Part shown: in pieces, positions 46,443 to 57,762 of the stretch
Numbering within the stretch: position 1 is the stretch's first letter
Layout: every line of letters begins with the position of its first letter
DNA from: Allacma fusca
Taxonomy: Eukaryota; Arthropoda; Collembola; Symphypleona; Sminthuridae
NCBI GenBank assembly: GCA_947179485.1
Contig: OX359245.1
Location: 65,521,067 to 65,585,066 of the forward strand
DNA: 64,000 bases
Reading direction: 5' to 3'
Made by a program: the position numbers and the translations under genes
The notes under the pieces: generated by a model
Database searches by the model: none
Seen by the model: the letters and a program-made list of their open reading frames with translations, nothing else
Told to the model about the DNA's origin: nothing

Positions 46443-46800
46443 TTAGTATTGCATTCCTAGATAATATTTATTCCCCAAGGGCTTGAACACCTGGTCCTCA
46501 TAAATTCCCAGAACGTTCCTTCTCTCCAACTCCTCCAGCGTTCCTGGAAATTCCATAGCCGGAGGCACTACACTATCCATCCACAGCTGCAACTCCGCCA
46601 TTGTCAGTTGGTGCTGCCTCCTCATTGGATCCCTTCGCTTTTTCCCCTACCTCTACGTTAGGAATGTCAGCCATGTTATTCTCAACTTTACCAAGAACGT
46701 TACTTGAGAATGTCTCTGTTGCTTCTTGCGACGACAACGCAAGTATCTGTATACTACGAAATAAGCAACTCCACGGTTGGTAGGTCTTATTGTTAGCCAT
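46443..46800 (-). pseudogene. Possible small non-finger gene or gene fragment, frame-broken
   Basis: Two overlapping minus-strand ORFs lie in different frames: 46800-46573 (MANNKTYQPWSC..., with ADIPNVEVGEKAKGS) and 46625-46443 (MAELQLWMDSVVPPAM..., ELERRNVLGIYEDQVFK). Their composition is more protein-like than their surroundings (Glu, Val, Ala, Pro rich in an AT-rich region), and a single frameshift in the overlap would join them. I do not recognise the family. Confidence 0.3.
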
Positions 46801-46814
46801 AGTAAACCAGTCAA

Positions 46815-46990
46815 ACCATAGTCAGACTTAACTAGGAAAGTCTAGACTTGACTACACTAGAAAGCAAAATGCCCGTAAAAGAATAGACATGACTTGAATA
46901 TAGGCATGCTGTTAATATTATAATACTTGACTAGAATAAACTAGGGCAACTTGTGAAAACATAGGACTTGACTAGACTTGACTTCATGAA
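46815..46990. mobile_element. Degraded fragment of the TTGACTTGACTAG hAT-like family
   Basis: Repeated gtctagacttgactacactag and ttgactagacttgacttc match the interior motif of the element at 36176-37164. No TIRs remain. Confidence 0.5.
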
Positions 46991-47550
46991 AAAACTCAAA
47001 AAGAAAAGATAATTACTAGGCTCCATCATGTAGCTGAAAATCAAACCTAGAAAGCTAGTGTGAAATCCCAGTGTAAACGAAACGCTCATAAAATGTTTAT
47101 TTCAGCAATAAACCAGTTGCACGCCTGATATTAGGTACTTGTTTGTTGTGTTGAATGCACAGATTTTTAAATCGAACGACAAATTTACTGGTTAAAATTC
47201 TACCATTTGATAGCACAACAATTGTCATTGCACTTACACAATTTGGTAGAATGGAAACACTCGCAGGACACACCATGAACATAAATATCTTAGTGTTATA
47301 GCACATATGTACAAATAATAACATATAATATACGTACATACTAGATACAGAGAGAGTCATGCTGTTGTAGCAATACTGAGAGTCAATTACATCAATTTAA
47401 TTCAGATCACCAATTACCATCACGTACGTTCCAATAGCCATTGATAGGCCGATAATTGACAAAGTATTCTGTAATAGCACTACTGAGACCGGAGTTCATC
47501 AATACATATAAATCAGATCCGCATTACGGTCCATGGAGTTATTGATCTAT
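46991..47550. other. Array spacer and 3' flank of the next gene
   Basis: No gene. From 47085 array sequence resumes (cagcaataaaccagttgcacg, ggtacttgtttgttgtgttgaatgcac), then 3' flank up to ccatggagttattg. Confidence 0.55.
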
Positions 47551-48561
47551 TCAGCAGTCCGCTCTATCAATATTCAGTCTGACCACAGGTAATTTATGGC
47601 AAAATGAGTAGTGCATGCAGAGCTCTTTCTCCGAAAATAAAGCGTAATTGCACTCCTTACAAATAAACATTTCAAAGCGTGCTTGACTTGAGGATCCATT
47701 AATTTCCTGGTCATCCGACGAGTCGAGTTGATTATCCTGACAATAAAATTCTTCCTCACCTTCAAGTAGGTCTTGCAAGTGAGTTTGTACTCTATTGCCT
47801 TGTTTCCTTGACGAACCCAAATCAGTAATTTTCGCATATTTATCTGATGACACAGTCGTTATTTCAGAATAGATCTTACACTTGAGTGACTTTCTTCCAG
47901 ACAGAAATGGTTTTTTAGTGGCGAAGGAGCTTCGCAGTTTTGCACGTTGTTCGAGCCTGCTCAGGTTTTCTCGTATGTGAATTTTTTGATGTTTTTTTAA
48001 AGGGGTACTTTGCATGTAAGAGTAATTGCAATGTTGACATTTGAATGGTTTCTCTCCGGAGTGTGTTCTTTCATGGGTTTTTAAATTGGAGCTTTTAGTA
48101 GTAACGTATGGACAGTGTTGACACTTAAAAGGCTTGTCCCCTGTATGGGTTCTTTCGTGTATTTTCAAACTGGATTTATAAGATGATTGGAAAGAGCAAT
48201 ATCGACACTTAAACGGCTTCTCTACAGTATGTACCCTTTCATGAATTTTCAAATGAGATATTCGATCTGTAGCGAAAGGGCAGAGTGGACACTTATGAGG
48301 CCTCTCACCTCTATTCCATTGTTCGTGTCCTTTCAAACTAGACTTATAAACTGTGTTGAAAGGACAGCCCCGAAATTTAAATAGTTTCTCGCCGGTATGG
48401 ACTTTTCCATGGATTTTCAAATGCCAGTAATTTTTACCAGCGTAAGAGCAATGTTTGCATTTGTGACGTTTCTCTTCTGTACGGATTCGGTCGGGTCTTT
48501 TTAAATTATTACGTTCTGTTGAGCCACCAGGGGGCAGTTGAGTCTTGGATTGTTTCCCCAT
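47551..48561 (-). CDS. C2H2 poly-zinc-finger protein, 5 regular fingers, one degenerate, plus terminal finger, 336 aa
   Basis: Array member, MGKQSKTQLPPGGSTERNN. Finger 1 regular; finger 2 degenerate: FKFRGCPF replaces the first Cys by Phe and the last His by Asn (HEQWN), so it cannot bind zinc normally. Fingers 3-6 regular with HTVEKPF, HTGDKPF and HSGEKPF linkers. Basic tail, acidic EGEEEFY segment, last finger at about 301-322, and a shortened end LNIDRADC. Predicted DNA-binding protein, possibly with altered spacing because of finger 2. The reading frame is otherwise intact. Confidence 0.92.
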   Translation of the reverse strand: MGKQSKTQLPPGGSTERNNLKRPDRIRTEEKRHKCKHCSYAGKNYWHLKIHGKVHTGEKLFKFRGCPFNTVYKSSLKGHEQWNRGERPHKCPLCPFATDRISHLKIHERVHTVEKPFKCRYCSFQSSYKSSLKIHERTHTGDKPFKCQHCPYVTTKSSNLKTHERTHSGEKPFKCQHCNYSYMQSTPLKKHQKIHIRENLSRLEQRAKLRSSFATKKPFLSGRKSLKCKIYSEITTVSSDKYAKITDLGSSRKQGNRVQTHLQDLLEGEEEFYCQDNQLDSSDDQEINGSSSQARFEMFICKECNYALFSEKELCMHYSFCHKLPVVRLNIDRADC

Positions 48562-48903
48562 CGTGTGGGTTGTTTAGTGTATTTTGACTGGGTAACTGTA
48601 ATAATTATAGTGGCTTTAAAATTTGAAATTCTGATTACCGACAAAGCTATTTGCTTGCGTCAATTTGGAATGTTCAAACGGTTTTGACATTTTTTTTATA
48701 TGAAGGTACATACATATGCACGTACTCAAAATTATAAATAACTTAATGTGATTAGCTTAGCTGTGTGTGACTAGCTTTCCAAAACGAAGCACTACTGTAA
48801 ATTGGAAGCGTTTATATGAAAAATTGGTCATACTACGATGGGTGTAATCATTGTGATAACAAAAATCGCTTTAAAATAACACATTCGAAAGTTAACTAAT
48901 TGT
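48562..48903. other. 5' flank of the preceding gene
   Basis: Leader block with the TTACAG/CCCAG candidate acceptor, then 'caaagctatttgcttgcgtc' and 'gggtgtaatcattgtgataac'. It breaks off at 48903. Confidence 0.6.
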
Positions 48904-50469
48904 CAGAGCTATGCAGTATTTTCAAATACAGTATTTTAAAATACGTATTTGCAGACCACAAAGTATTTTGTATTTTGTATTTTCAAGTTAGCAAGGAGTG
49001 GGCAAGTATTTTGTACTTACAAGTAAACATTTTTTGGTGCCCCCTCCAGATTTTCGAAATTCCACCAAAACTAGTTTGCTCATACCCTGAGTACTCCTTT
49101 AAGGTATATCTGCCACCTGAAAAATCGTTTGCAGTTTTTTTAAAAATATTGGCGCGAAGTGAATTTGGCCCGAAATTCTAAACTTAAAATTTTAAACGGC
49201 ATTTAACATGGAGAACTGCAAGTTTCACATACCCCTACCTTCCATTTTAAGCTGGTAATGAATATTGAAATAAATTATTTTGAACTAATTTTATCAAATA
49301 CCATGTTGGAACATATTTGTTTGCAATGTTTGTCACATCTGTGCTACTTCGTGCACAGTTTCACTTGACATATAATTGCCTCCGCTGAATCACGATATGT
49401 GAAATTGCTGCTAGCAATTGACGAATATGGCAAAAGTAAAATTTGCCTTCAGTATAAAAATGTGCCACTGTTGGAACCACATTACCAGAATTTTAAAAAT
49501 GTTGAAATATCAAAACATTGTAATTTATTTTCTAAACATGACACAAGAAAATTCAAAATTTTGAAATTTGCCATTTGCCTTGTATTTTTAGTAAAATTCG
49601 CGATCTCACATGTAGCAAAGAGTTTTCAGTACTGCTGGAGTACTTTTAGAAATGATTAAAAACAAATACGAAATTTCTTGATTTATTATTTTTTCAATCC
49701 ATGTCAATGATAAATTACCATGTTAAAGTCCATTTACTATTTTTTTAATTTCCGAATTTTTTCAACCGGATTCCGCAAACTTGATTCCAACGATGGCACC
49801 TCTACGTTAAAGCACATACGTTTTAGTACTCTGACCAATTTGTACTTTTACCGTATTCATCAAACTCGAACAGCAATCCGACATATTGTGGTTGATTTCG
49901 TTCCATTTACCCACGTGTTTAAGAAAGTTGTGAAGTGAGGCTGTGCGAAATGGTGTAGAGCTGGAGCAAAAATATTTTGCAAAAAAGTATCTTTCAACCT
50001 TGTATGGAAAATCTTAGCGAACTCGCGAACCGAGGATTCACGGATTTCTTCGTTTCTAAAAAAATATTCCTCATTTTGACAATTCGAAACATTTTTGATA
50101 CCCAGGAAGTAACGAAACTAGGAAAAATTTGCCAATCCTTGAAAATTTTGATTCCCTAGTTGCAAAACTGAAAAGAAAATTGCCAAATAAATTAGATGTC
50201 AAATCGTGCTGACTTTAGTTCGTTGCCACTTTGGAAGGTTTTCTATACCTGGAACATGGCATTTGAAATATATGCTTCACAATGGCATCCGAATATTTTT
50301 TAGATCGTAAATGTGACGAAGTTGAAGTTAGTGAACTGATTTAAAGGGTTTGTAGGTTTCGAAACCCGAATTTTTGGCATGGGAAATGATTCTTATATTG
50401 AAATACATTCCCATGGAATTTGTTACAAATAAGACGTTTTGAACAAAATTATGAACAGCGAATCTGCCA
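48904..50469. other. Non-array DNA starting with a hAT-like left end
   Basis: CAGAGCTATGCAGTATTTTC begins at 48904 followed by about 120 bp of AAATAC/TATTTTG motifs, similar to the element at 29515-30268. No right end was found. The rest to 50469 is non-array AT-rich DNA with unassigned short plus-strand ORFs (for example 49399-49659, 49720-49938), none with a recognisable motif. Confidence 0.4.
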
Positions 50470-51711
50470 TAACTCTATGTAATTCTTTGCCTCGAACTCG
50501 AACTCGGAGGCTCGTTTATTACCCTTTGGAACTCAGCCTCGAACTCACCTAAGCCTTAATTTCCAGTTTCGTGAAGCAAGTATACTGCCATTCAGTGGTC
50601 GGACTTTGATTCATCAATACAATACTCTAGTGCTATTTTTGTACAGTTGCCTTTACCTGTACTGTGCTTTACTGTAGTCTGGATATGATAATTGTTTCAA
50701 TACAATGCATTACTTTTAAAAGCACATCGAAATATGTTTCAATACTCTGCTTTACTGCACTAGTTATGCAAAAATAGTCATCAATACTTTGCTTTACTCT
50801 ACTAGTTATACATAAATAGTTATCAATACTGTGCTTTACCCATAGAAGTACGTATATAATCCTCAATATTGTATAATCACAAATATCGCCCGTTCATTCT
50901 GCTTTCGTTTGTCGTTTTAATGTCGTATGCTAAATTTCTAACGTAAGTAGTTCCTCCGTAAATTTACTAGATGGGGTCCTTTGCGTGTATCAATAATTTG
51001 CTGTACTTTATATGAATTTGTATTATTTATAACAATTCGTTGCTTTGCTTTACTTGTTTTTATTGCTATAGCGGCTTTTCAATACTGTGTCAATAGTTCA
51101 TGTCATGAATAGATGTAGATACTGTACTCTTCTTTATTGACGAAACATAATGATGATGCGTTACTGTACCAATGCTGTACTTTTATCAATACTGTACTAA
51201 AAAGTACAGTACAGTCCGACCACTGCTGCCATTTAAATACATCAATTCAATTAAAAACTTTTTTTTACCACGTATTGTTTTTATTTCAACTCTTCGAAAT
51301 AATAATAAGAACCGAAGTAAAATATTATACTTTATGTATCTACAAAAATCAAACGAACATTAATGCTTTCAGTTTTTTTCATTTTATTTTAAACGCTTAA
51401 GCCGTTATTTTGCACACGCTTCATTGACCGAATTCGATAAAAAATCAATACGCAGGTATGCACAGCAATCGTTATTCCACAATATAAATATTTAAGCATA
51501 GATGGAATTAGGAGGTTGGTGTTGGTGAGGTCCACATTTCGAACTCGCACTCATTCATTTGAGTTCTGCCATAAATGATTGGCTCTCAGCCTCAAGTCGC
51601 GGCGGCTTTTAAAACAGTTCCGAACTCGCCCTGAAAACCAGATTTTATGGAACTCGAATGTGAGCTGAGTGCGAGTTCCGAACTCAGAACTCATGAGTTC
51701 GCCGAGGTATG
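50470..51711. mobile_element. hAT-like element of the CATACCTCGGC family, left end missing, interrupted
   Basis: From about 50470 (aactctatgtaattctttgc) to GCCGAGGTATG at 51711 it matches the element at 20139-20820 closely, including 'gcatagatggaattaggagg'. The left TIR and first about 90 bp are missing, so no target duplication can be tested. A 633-bp element of another family sits inside at 50593-51225. Confidence 0.85.
50593..51225. mobile_element. Nested hAT-like MITE, TIR CAGTGGTCGGACT, ATCAATACTGTGCTTTAC repeats
   Basis: 633 bp. Ends CAGTGGTCGGACT and AGTCCGACCACTG-like (agtccgaccactg) are inverted repeats; exact duplication ctgccatt at 50585-50592 and 51226-51233; the copy at 20340 shows the empty site 'actgccatttaaatac'. 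The interior has TACTGTACT and ATCAATACTTTGCTTTAC motifs. A left end of the same family is at 16663. Confidence 0.93.
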
Positions 51712-52086
51712 GCTCATGTGTGTTAATCATTTCAAACTGATCATTTTCTGTTCGTAAAAATATTCCAACTTGAAAAAGCATTTTGAAAGTGATAAATGTA
51801 GTTTTATTTGCTTATTAATATAATAAAATTACATCTAAAAATAAATACGGAACGAAATTATTTGAATGTATTGCAAATGGATAAGTCAGGTAAGCATACA
51901 CATACATATCAAATGCACTCATGAGTACGAGTGTGAGGATCAAATTCTAGTCTTCTGTCCTCATGAGGACGAGTGTGAGTGCAGACTTGACAATGTTTAA
52001 CATATCAGTGTGAGAATGAGTGAAGTTCATTTAATTTGTACAGAGTGCGAGTGGAGTGCGAGTGCGAAAGTAAATGTGCATCTATG
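51712..52086. mobile_element. Right-end fragment of the CATAGATG hAT-like family
   Basis: GAGTGCGAGTG/GAGTACGAGTGTGAG motifs lead to the terminal GCATCTATG at 52086, after which array spacer resumes at 'atccagagcaaatt' (compare 'tatccagagcaattg' at 18670). The left end is absent, so it was cut by later insertion or deletion. Confidence 0.7.
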
Positions 52087-53332
52087 ATCCAGAGCAAATT
52101 AACACCTACAACACAAACTATACAGAAGAATTTTTGTTTTTTCACATTAAATTGGTTTCAGTGGAATCCATTTTATTATAAATAGCAAGCTTTCGAACAA
52201 CAACTGTGTTCATCTTCGGGCTATATACAACTAACTGCTAAATTACGAAATTTTTGAATATCTTTTACATCGTAATAATTTTTTGCAAAAAATTGAAACA
52301 TTAATTTATAATAATGTTTTACAATTTCGTTCTAACTTATTGTTAAAGAATTGTATTTAGTTTAGGAATAATTGGTTTCCAAGCATCACTTAGTATGTAA
52401 CCCTTATTGACGTTCATCAATGGCTGTTTGCTTTGCTGAATTAGTAACCCTTCTTTCACTTCTCTTAAAAATGGTTTAGGTTATACAGAAGAATGTTGAC
52501 TTCATGCGAGCAGAAGGAGAGTCCATGACACGCTCCGTGTAAGTTGTAAATGTGTTTGATTTTTTCAGTTTTTGAAATAATGTTTTAACTGTCAGCCCTG
52601 GCGACAGTACTGCGGGAGTTACAGTTGAAATAACCACTTCATGAGACACTCCTGGAATTCTGACAAGTGTGATCAGAACGAAGGAAAGCAAGGAGCTGTA
52701 TAGTGGGTTCGTAATAACTTTCTGTGAGTAAGCAATAGTTCAAAGACTTTCAACAAAGTTTTGTGCATTTCCGTGTACAAGGAATATAGAAAAAGGAAGG
52801 CCTTCAAGTAGCTATAAATAGTAAGTGAACCTGTGAAAGGGTTTGTTCAAATTCGTTTTATGCCCTTTAGCAGACTTAAAATAAACAAAAGTACCTGATG
52901 GTTTAGGTTCAGGTTCGGTAGTTACAGAACAGAGCATATCTGTATTAGGTACTTGTTAGTAGTGTTGAATGCACATATACAGATATTCTTAAATGGAATG
53001 ACAAATTTGCTGGCTAGAATGTCATTTAATAGTAAAACTATTGTCCTTGCACAATTGGTAGAATTCAAATACTCGCAGGACACACCATGAACATAAATAT
53101 CACAGTGGTGATGGTGAACCACATATCATAACATACATATAATATATGTAGATACAGGTAGATGCATGCTGTAAAAGCACTACTGAGAGTCAATTACATC
53201 AATATAAGTCAGATCACCAATCACCATCACGTACGTTCCAATGGCCATTGATAGTCCAAAGATACGTATAGCCATAATTTAATTCAGTGTTTCCTATAAT
53301 GTGCAATCAATTCTATCGGTACTAAGGTTCCT
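52087..53332. other. Array spacer with a foreign stretch
   Basis: No gene. 52130-52480 interrupts the array sequence (acaaactatacagaagaat occurs on both sides) and contains 'tttcgaacaacaactgtgttcatcttc', which read in reverse resembles the 3' ends of some retroelements; not assigned. The spacer then continues with 'agacactcctgg' (about 52640) and TATAAATAG (52813-52821). Confidence 0.5.
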
Positions 53333-54288
53333 CACGGATAGGATAAATGACTTATCCTATCCGTATCCTATCCTATCCGGAAATTCTCGGATAAATTAAA
53401 ATCTAATCATATCCTATCCGCTAATTTCGGATATAAATTTCTTATCCGAATCCTATCCGAAAATTTCGGATCGGATATAATTTGTATCCGTATCCGACGG
53501 ATAATTGCGACACCATATCCGATCCTATCCGCAGATATCCGAAGTCATCTGCGGATTTACAGTTCTAATTCTGAAATGACTCTTGCACACTAAAATTAAA
53601 AAAAACATATTTTTTCAAATATATGGAGAGTCAATACAGGATTACATAGAACACTTAGCTACCACTTACTTCACTAAAATATTCATTCTTCCCTTAGTAA
53701 CATGAAATGTACAATTATCATTAATAGGAGGAACACCAACTGCGAATCGTAATTCTTATTCTAATTCAGATTATTTCCGGGGCCGCTGAATTGTTGGTCG
53801 ACATTTTGAAACTCAAGTTTGGGTTTGATAATATTGTATGACAGTTAATTTCCTTAAATGGGCTTTACTGGAAATGATTTAGATGGGTAACTTTAAGTAG
53901 CAATACATTGCACTTTTTTGTACTTGTTTAAATAGACCTTGTTTAAATAGACAAACGTGTTTTCATCGTTTTCTCCTCATTAACTTCATTATAATGGTAA
54001 GTTTACAATCAAAATATTTTAGGCCGGTAAGCAAAAGTGGGCAGATGGAACTATCCGCGGATAACCGCAGTTATCCGACGGCTTATCCGAAACTGAATAT
54101 TCTGTTATCGTATCCGTGCGGATAATTTTGTATATGTATCCTATCCTATCCACATTACTTGAACGGATAGAATGTGCCTATCCGATCCGAGCGGATAAAT
54201 GCGGGTAGGATAAAATCATTAATTATCCTATCCGAAATTTATCCTATCCGCGGATATGCGGATATATCCTATCCGTTGAGGAACCTTA
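53333..54288. mobile_element. hAT-like MITE, variant TIR TAAGGTTCCTCACGG, TATCC/GGATA repeats
   Basis: 956 bp. Ends TAAGGTTCCTCACGG and CCGTTGAGGAACCTTA are inverted repeats with one indel-like difference. Exact duplication atcggtac at 53325-53332 and 54289-54296; the empty site 'atcggtacacatactgac' is at about 9935. Same family type as 19401-21003 and 59090-59981, but with TTCCTC for TTCTCA. Confidence 0.93.
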
Positions 54289-54301
54289 ATCGGTACACAT
54301 A

Positions 54302-54648
54302 CTGTCGACGCAAATGGGAATGAGAGCTGGCCAATTAAGGACAGGTGTGTTACGCACGCCTCTTGTATCTCCGATTGGCTTATAATTACAACCATAGAGT
54401 GACTGTCAACCATCGGTTGCTTGGCAACCATTGATTGACACTTTAGTTGTAACGAGAGTGTCAACACGGCCAACCATCGAGTTTGAATTTCTTAACCAAG
54501 CCTTGAAGAGATTTACATTGCATGTGCATACATGCTTTAATTTCGCGCAGAACAGCTTGAAAATTCATGGGCCAATTGGAGATATGAGAGGCGTGCGTAA
54601 CACACCTGTCCTTAATTGGCCAGCTCTCATTCCCATTTGCGTCGACAG
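54302..54648. mobile_element. Palindromic MITE with about 60-bp perfect TIRs, 347 bp
   Basis: CTGTCGACGCAAATGGGAAT at the left and its complement at the right; the arms stay identical for about 60 bp (through gtgttacgcacgcctc) and similar for about 80 bp. TA flanks both sides, compatible with a Tc1/mariner-like 2-bp duplication; a 6-bp tacaca also occurs on both sides. It inserted 13 bp from the end of the preceding hAT-like element. No ORF spanning it. Confidence 0.75.
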
Positions 54649-54654
54649 TACACA

Positions 54655-54730
54655 GACTGACTACAAGTACTTAAGTGGGAAAATAAGTAGTACATGCAGA
54701 GCTCTGTCTCAGAAAATAACACATAACTAG
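54655..54730 (-). pseudogene. Relic of a zinc-finger gene C-terminal end
   Basis: 'gactgactacaagtacttaagtggg...agtacatgcagagctctgtctcagaaaataacac' matches the conserved coding end in degraded form; 54985-55040 (ggattgcacttcttccagtta) seems to continue it after a 250-bp interruption. Confidence 0.5.
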
Positions 54731-56037
54731 TAAAAGCCCTGTGCTTCACAGGGACAATTACTTTGAGAGGTGGTAGTGTGAAAGTCGAAATTTAGAAATT
54801 AAAAACTAAAAGGCTTACGAATCAAGCCCTGTCGTGGAAACTTGTCGTATAAATAAATAAACGGGCAGGTAGTGCTCGTTAATAATAAGGATTGCTTGGC
54901 ACGCCACCTTTTGGGCGTTGTGTGAGGCCATTGAACTATGAATGCGCGGAACTTTATATAAACGGACAGAAAGTGCTCGTTAATAATAAGGATTGCACTT
55001 CTTCCAGTTAAAAATTTAAAGCGTCACTTTGCTGCGCTTGGAACAGGCCAGACCATCAATTTTGGGAACAGATCAAAAAATTCGCAGTACGATTCTCGTT
55101 AGTTAGCTAAAACTCTACCTCAATTATAATTTCAAATTAATAATTCAAATGACAGATAATCCGTGCCTATAATGACTCTCCTCCTGTTGAAGAGATCCAA
55201 CCATTCCCCAAAACACGGATCGAAAGAAAAGTATGCTATTTATTCCACACTTGTTTAGAAAATTGCTTTGTTTTCAAATATATTCCTTTAATATGAATTG
55301 GGGTAATTAGGAAAGTCATTTGTAGAATTTGTTGCAATCCTTCTGATTTGTTTGAAACAAAAATTAGAGTGAGTAACTGAAAATCCAGCAGCACTTACAT
55401 AAGTGCACAATTACTTAGGGAACGCGAAAGTCTTTGAACTATGAAAACGATCAAATTTGCTGAAAATGAATTGTTAGCTGAATCGAATTCACAAATAAAT
55501 GCTAAACGTACAGTTAATTACAAAATAAAACCCCGTTCTAAAAAAATCATGGAAAGGCTCCAATTTCGGTGCATATGAAGATTGGTTGAATCTACAGTAT
55601 TTTATTTGCAGTACACGGAACTACAATATAACGATAGTGCAAAACTAGAGGATAGAAATACTGAATGAGTTTGACATTACAAAACCTGATTTAAGGGAAT
55701 GTTTGTATTCTGGCGGAACCTAAAACTTTAATTTATTTTAGTTTGAACTTGACCGTGTCTCATATTCATTGTTCATTAAGGTGTCGGGCATAATTAACAA
55801 TTCTATACTCTGGCCCTCAAGTAACCTTAAAATTGGAGGATGTGCATATAAAATTCAGATGTTTTTTCACTCAGAATTGTATTGATGGTTTCTATTTGCT
55901 GCTATTTTCAAAAATCTGAAAATTTACAGTCCAAATGCACATCTATGACAGAGCCCAATATTATTGGTGCTTGTGCTTGTTTCACAGTTGCAAGTTGAAC
56001 CATTCAAAAGTTTTATCCTGTAGAAGCAGGATTCGAA
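54731..56037. other. Spacer, no gene
   Basis: 54735-54985 is an interruption with two copies of 'cgttaataataaggattgc' (about 54884 and 54972) that look like a target-site or tandem duplication. The rest is array spacer paralogous to about 10010-10740 (aaacgatcaaatttgctgaaaatg against aaacgagcaaatttgctcaaaatg), then 3' flank. Confidence 0.5.
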
Positions 56038-56546
56038 CAGGATAGACCAGTCTTAGACTGATGCTGAAGGACTGACTGCAACATTGAGTGACTGACTGAA
56101 GACTGACTGAGACTGCGACTGATAAATCCAACTACAGCTGAAGACTTTGACTGACTTAGACTTATTTCTGGTTCAGCGGGACTGACTGAGACTGAGACGA
56201 ACGCTTAAACCAATGTAGGAATCAAGAAAATCATAAAGCGTACGTACCGTATCTAGCGGGGCAAAAATCTACATTGAAAATATTGGAGATTTTCGTAGTA
56301 TTTTACAAAAGCAGATTCCATGTCATTAATTGTATTAAAATGCACAAGAAAATTACAAAAAATAGGTATTTTTGAAACTTTCACGCTGCCCTCTGAGACT
56401 GTGACTTATTCCAGTGACTCTGATAATGACTGTGACTGACTGAGACTCATGGGAAACGACAAACAGACTTATGGACTGACTGACTGATCAGGAACTTAAG
56501 ACTGATTTTGACTTGGACTGAAAAAGGTAGGGACTGGTGGATCCTG
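56038..56546. mobile_element. hAT-like MITE, TIR CAGGATAGACCAGTC, GACTGACTGA repeats
   Basis: 509 bp. Ends CAGGATAGACCAGTC and GACTGGTGGATCCTG are inverted repeats with two mismatches; exact duplication gattcgaa at 56030-56037 and 56547-56554, in the conserved 3' flank string 'gatttcgaacacag'. GACTGACTGAGACTG motifs at both ends. Confidence 0.9.
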
Positions 56547-56554
56547 GATTCGAA

Positions 56555-56858
56555 CACAGCAAATTTTATTATAGGGGGCTTCGCATCCTAAATATGTAGT
56601 TTTTATTTCCTGAAAAATTCATGGTGATACCTATGTATAAAATGCTACCACATAAACATGCGACTGCAGATACAAAATTTGGTAGAATACGATATATACA
56701 TACACTTGCAAGACTCATCAGGATCACATATACAGCCGAATGTACATGCACACAAACATAGTATTCTGTAATAGCACTACTGAGACCGGTGTTCATCAAT
56801 TTAAATCAGATCAATATTACGGTTCAATGATATTCAAAGCCCACTTAATTCCATGGAG
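56555..56858. other. Type I 3' flank of the following pseudogene
   Basis: Contains AATAAA on the minus strand at 56607-56602 and the 'catcaatttaaatcagatc' and 'ccatggagttattg' strings. Confidence 0.6.
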
Positions 56859-57762
56859 TTATTGCTCTATACAGCAATTCGTTCTTTCAATATTCAGTCT
56901 GACTACAGGTAATTTGTGGCAAACTGTGTAGTGCATGCATAGCTCTTTCTCCGACAATAAAGCGTAATTGCACTCCTTACAAATAAACATTTCAAAGCGT
57001 GCTTCACTGGAGGATTCATTCATTTCGTGGTCATCGAGTGGAGTTGAGTAACCTGACTAAAAGATTCTTCCTTTCACTTTCAAATAAATCTTGCAAATGA
57101 TATAGTACTCTATTATGTGGTTTCCTTGATGAACCCAAATCAGTAATTTTCGCATATTTCTCTGATGGCGCAGTCGTTGTTTCAGTAGGGATCTTACACT
57201 TGAGAGACTTTCTTCCAGACTGTAATCGTTTTCGAGGTGTCAAGGAGCTCGGTAGCTTTACAGAGTGTTCGAGTTTGCTCAGGTTTCCTCGTATATGGAT
57301 TTTTTGATGGATTTTTAAACGGGAACTTTGCGCTGAAGCATAATTGCGACTTTGACAATTGAAAGATCTCTCTCCGGAGTGTTTTCTTTCGTGGGTTACT
57401 ACAATCGATCTTTGAGTGGCAACATAAGGGCAGTATTGACACTTAAATGGCTTGTCCCCAGTATGGACTCGTTCATGGCGTTTCAAATTACCTTCATAAG
57501 CTGATTTGAAAGAGCAGTATCGACACTTAAACGGCTTTTCTCTAGTATGTACCCTTCTATGAATTTCCAAATGAGATTTGCGAGCGGCAGCAAAAGGGCA
57601 GAGTGGACACTTATGAGGCCTTTCACCTCCATGCCATTGTTCGTGTCTTTCCAAACTAGACTTATAAGCTGTTTTGAAAGGGCAGCGCCGACATTTAAAT
57701 GGTTTCTTGCTGGTATGGACATTTCCATGGACTTTTAAAAGATAGTTATATCTAGTAGCGAA

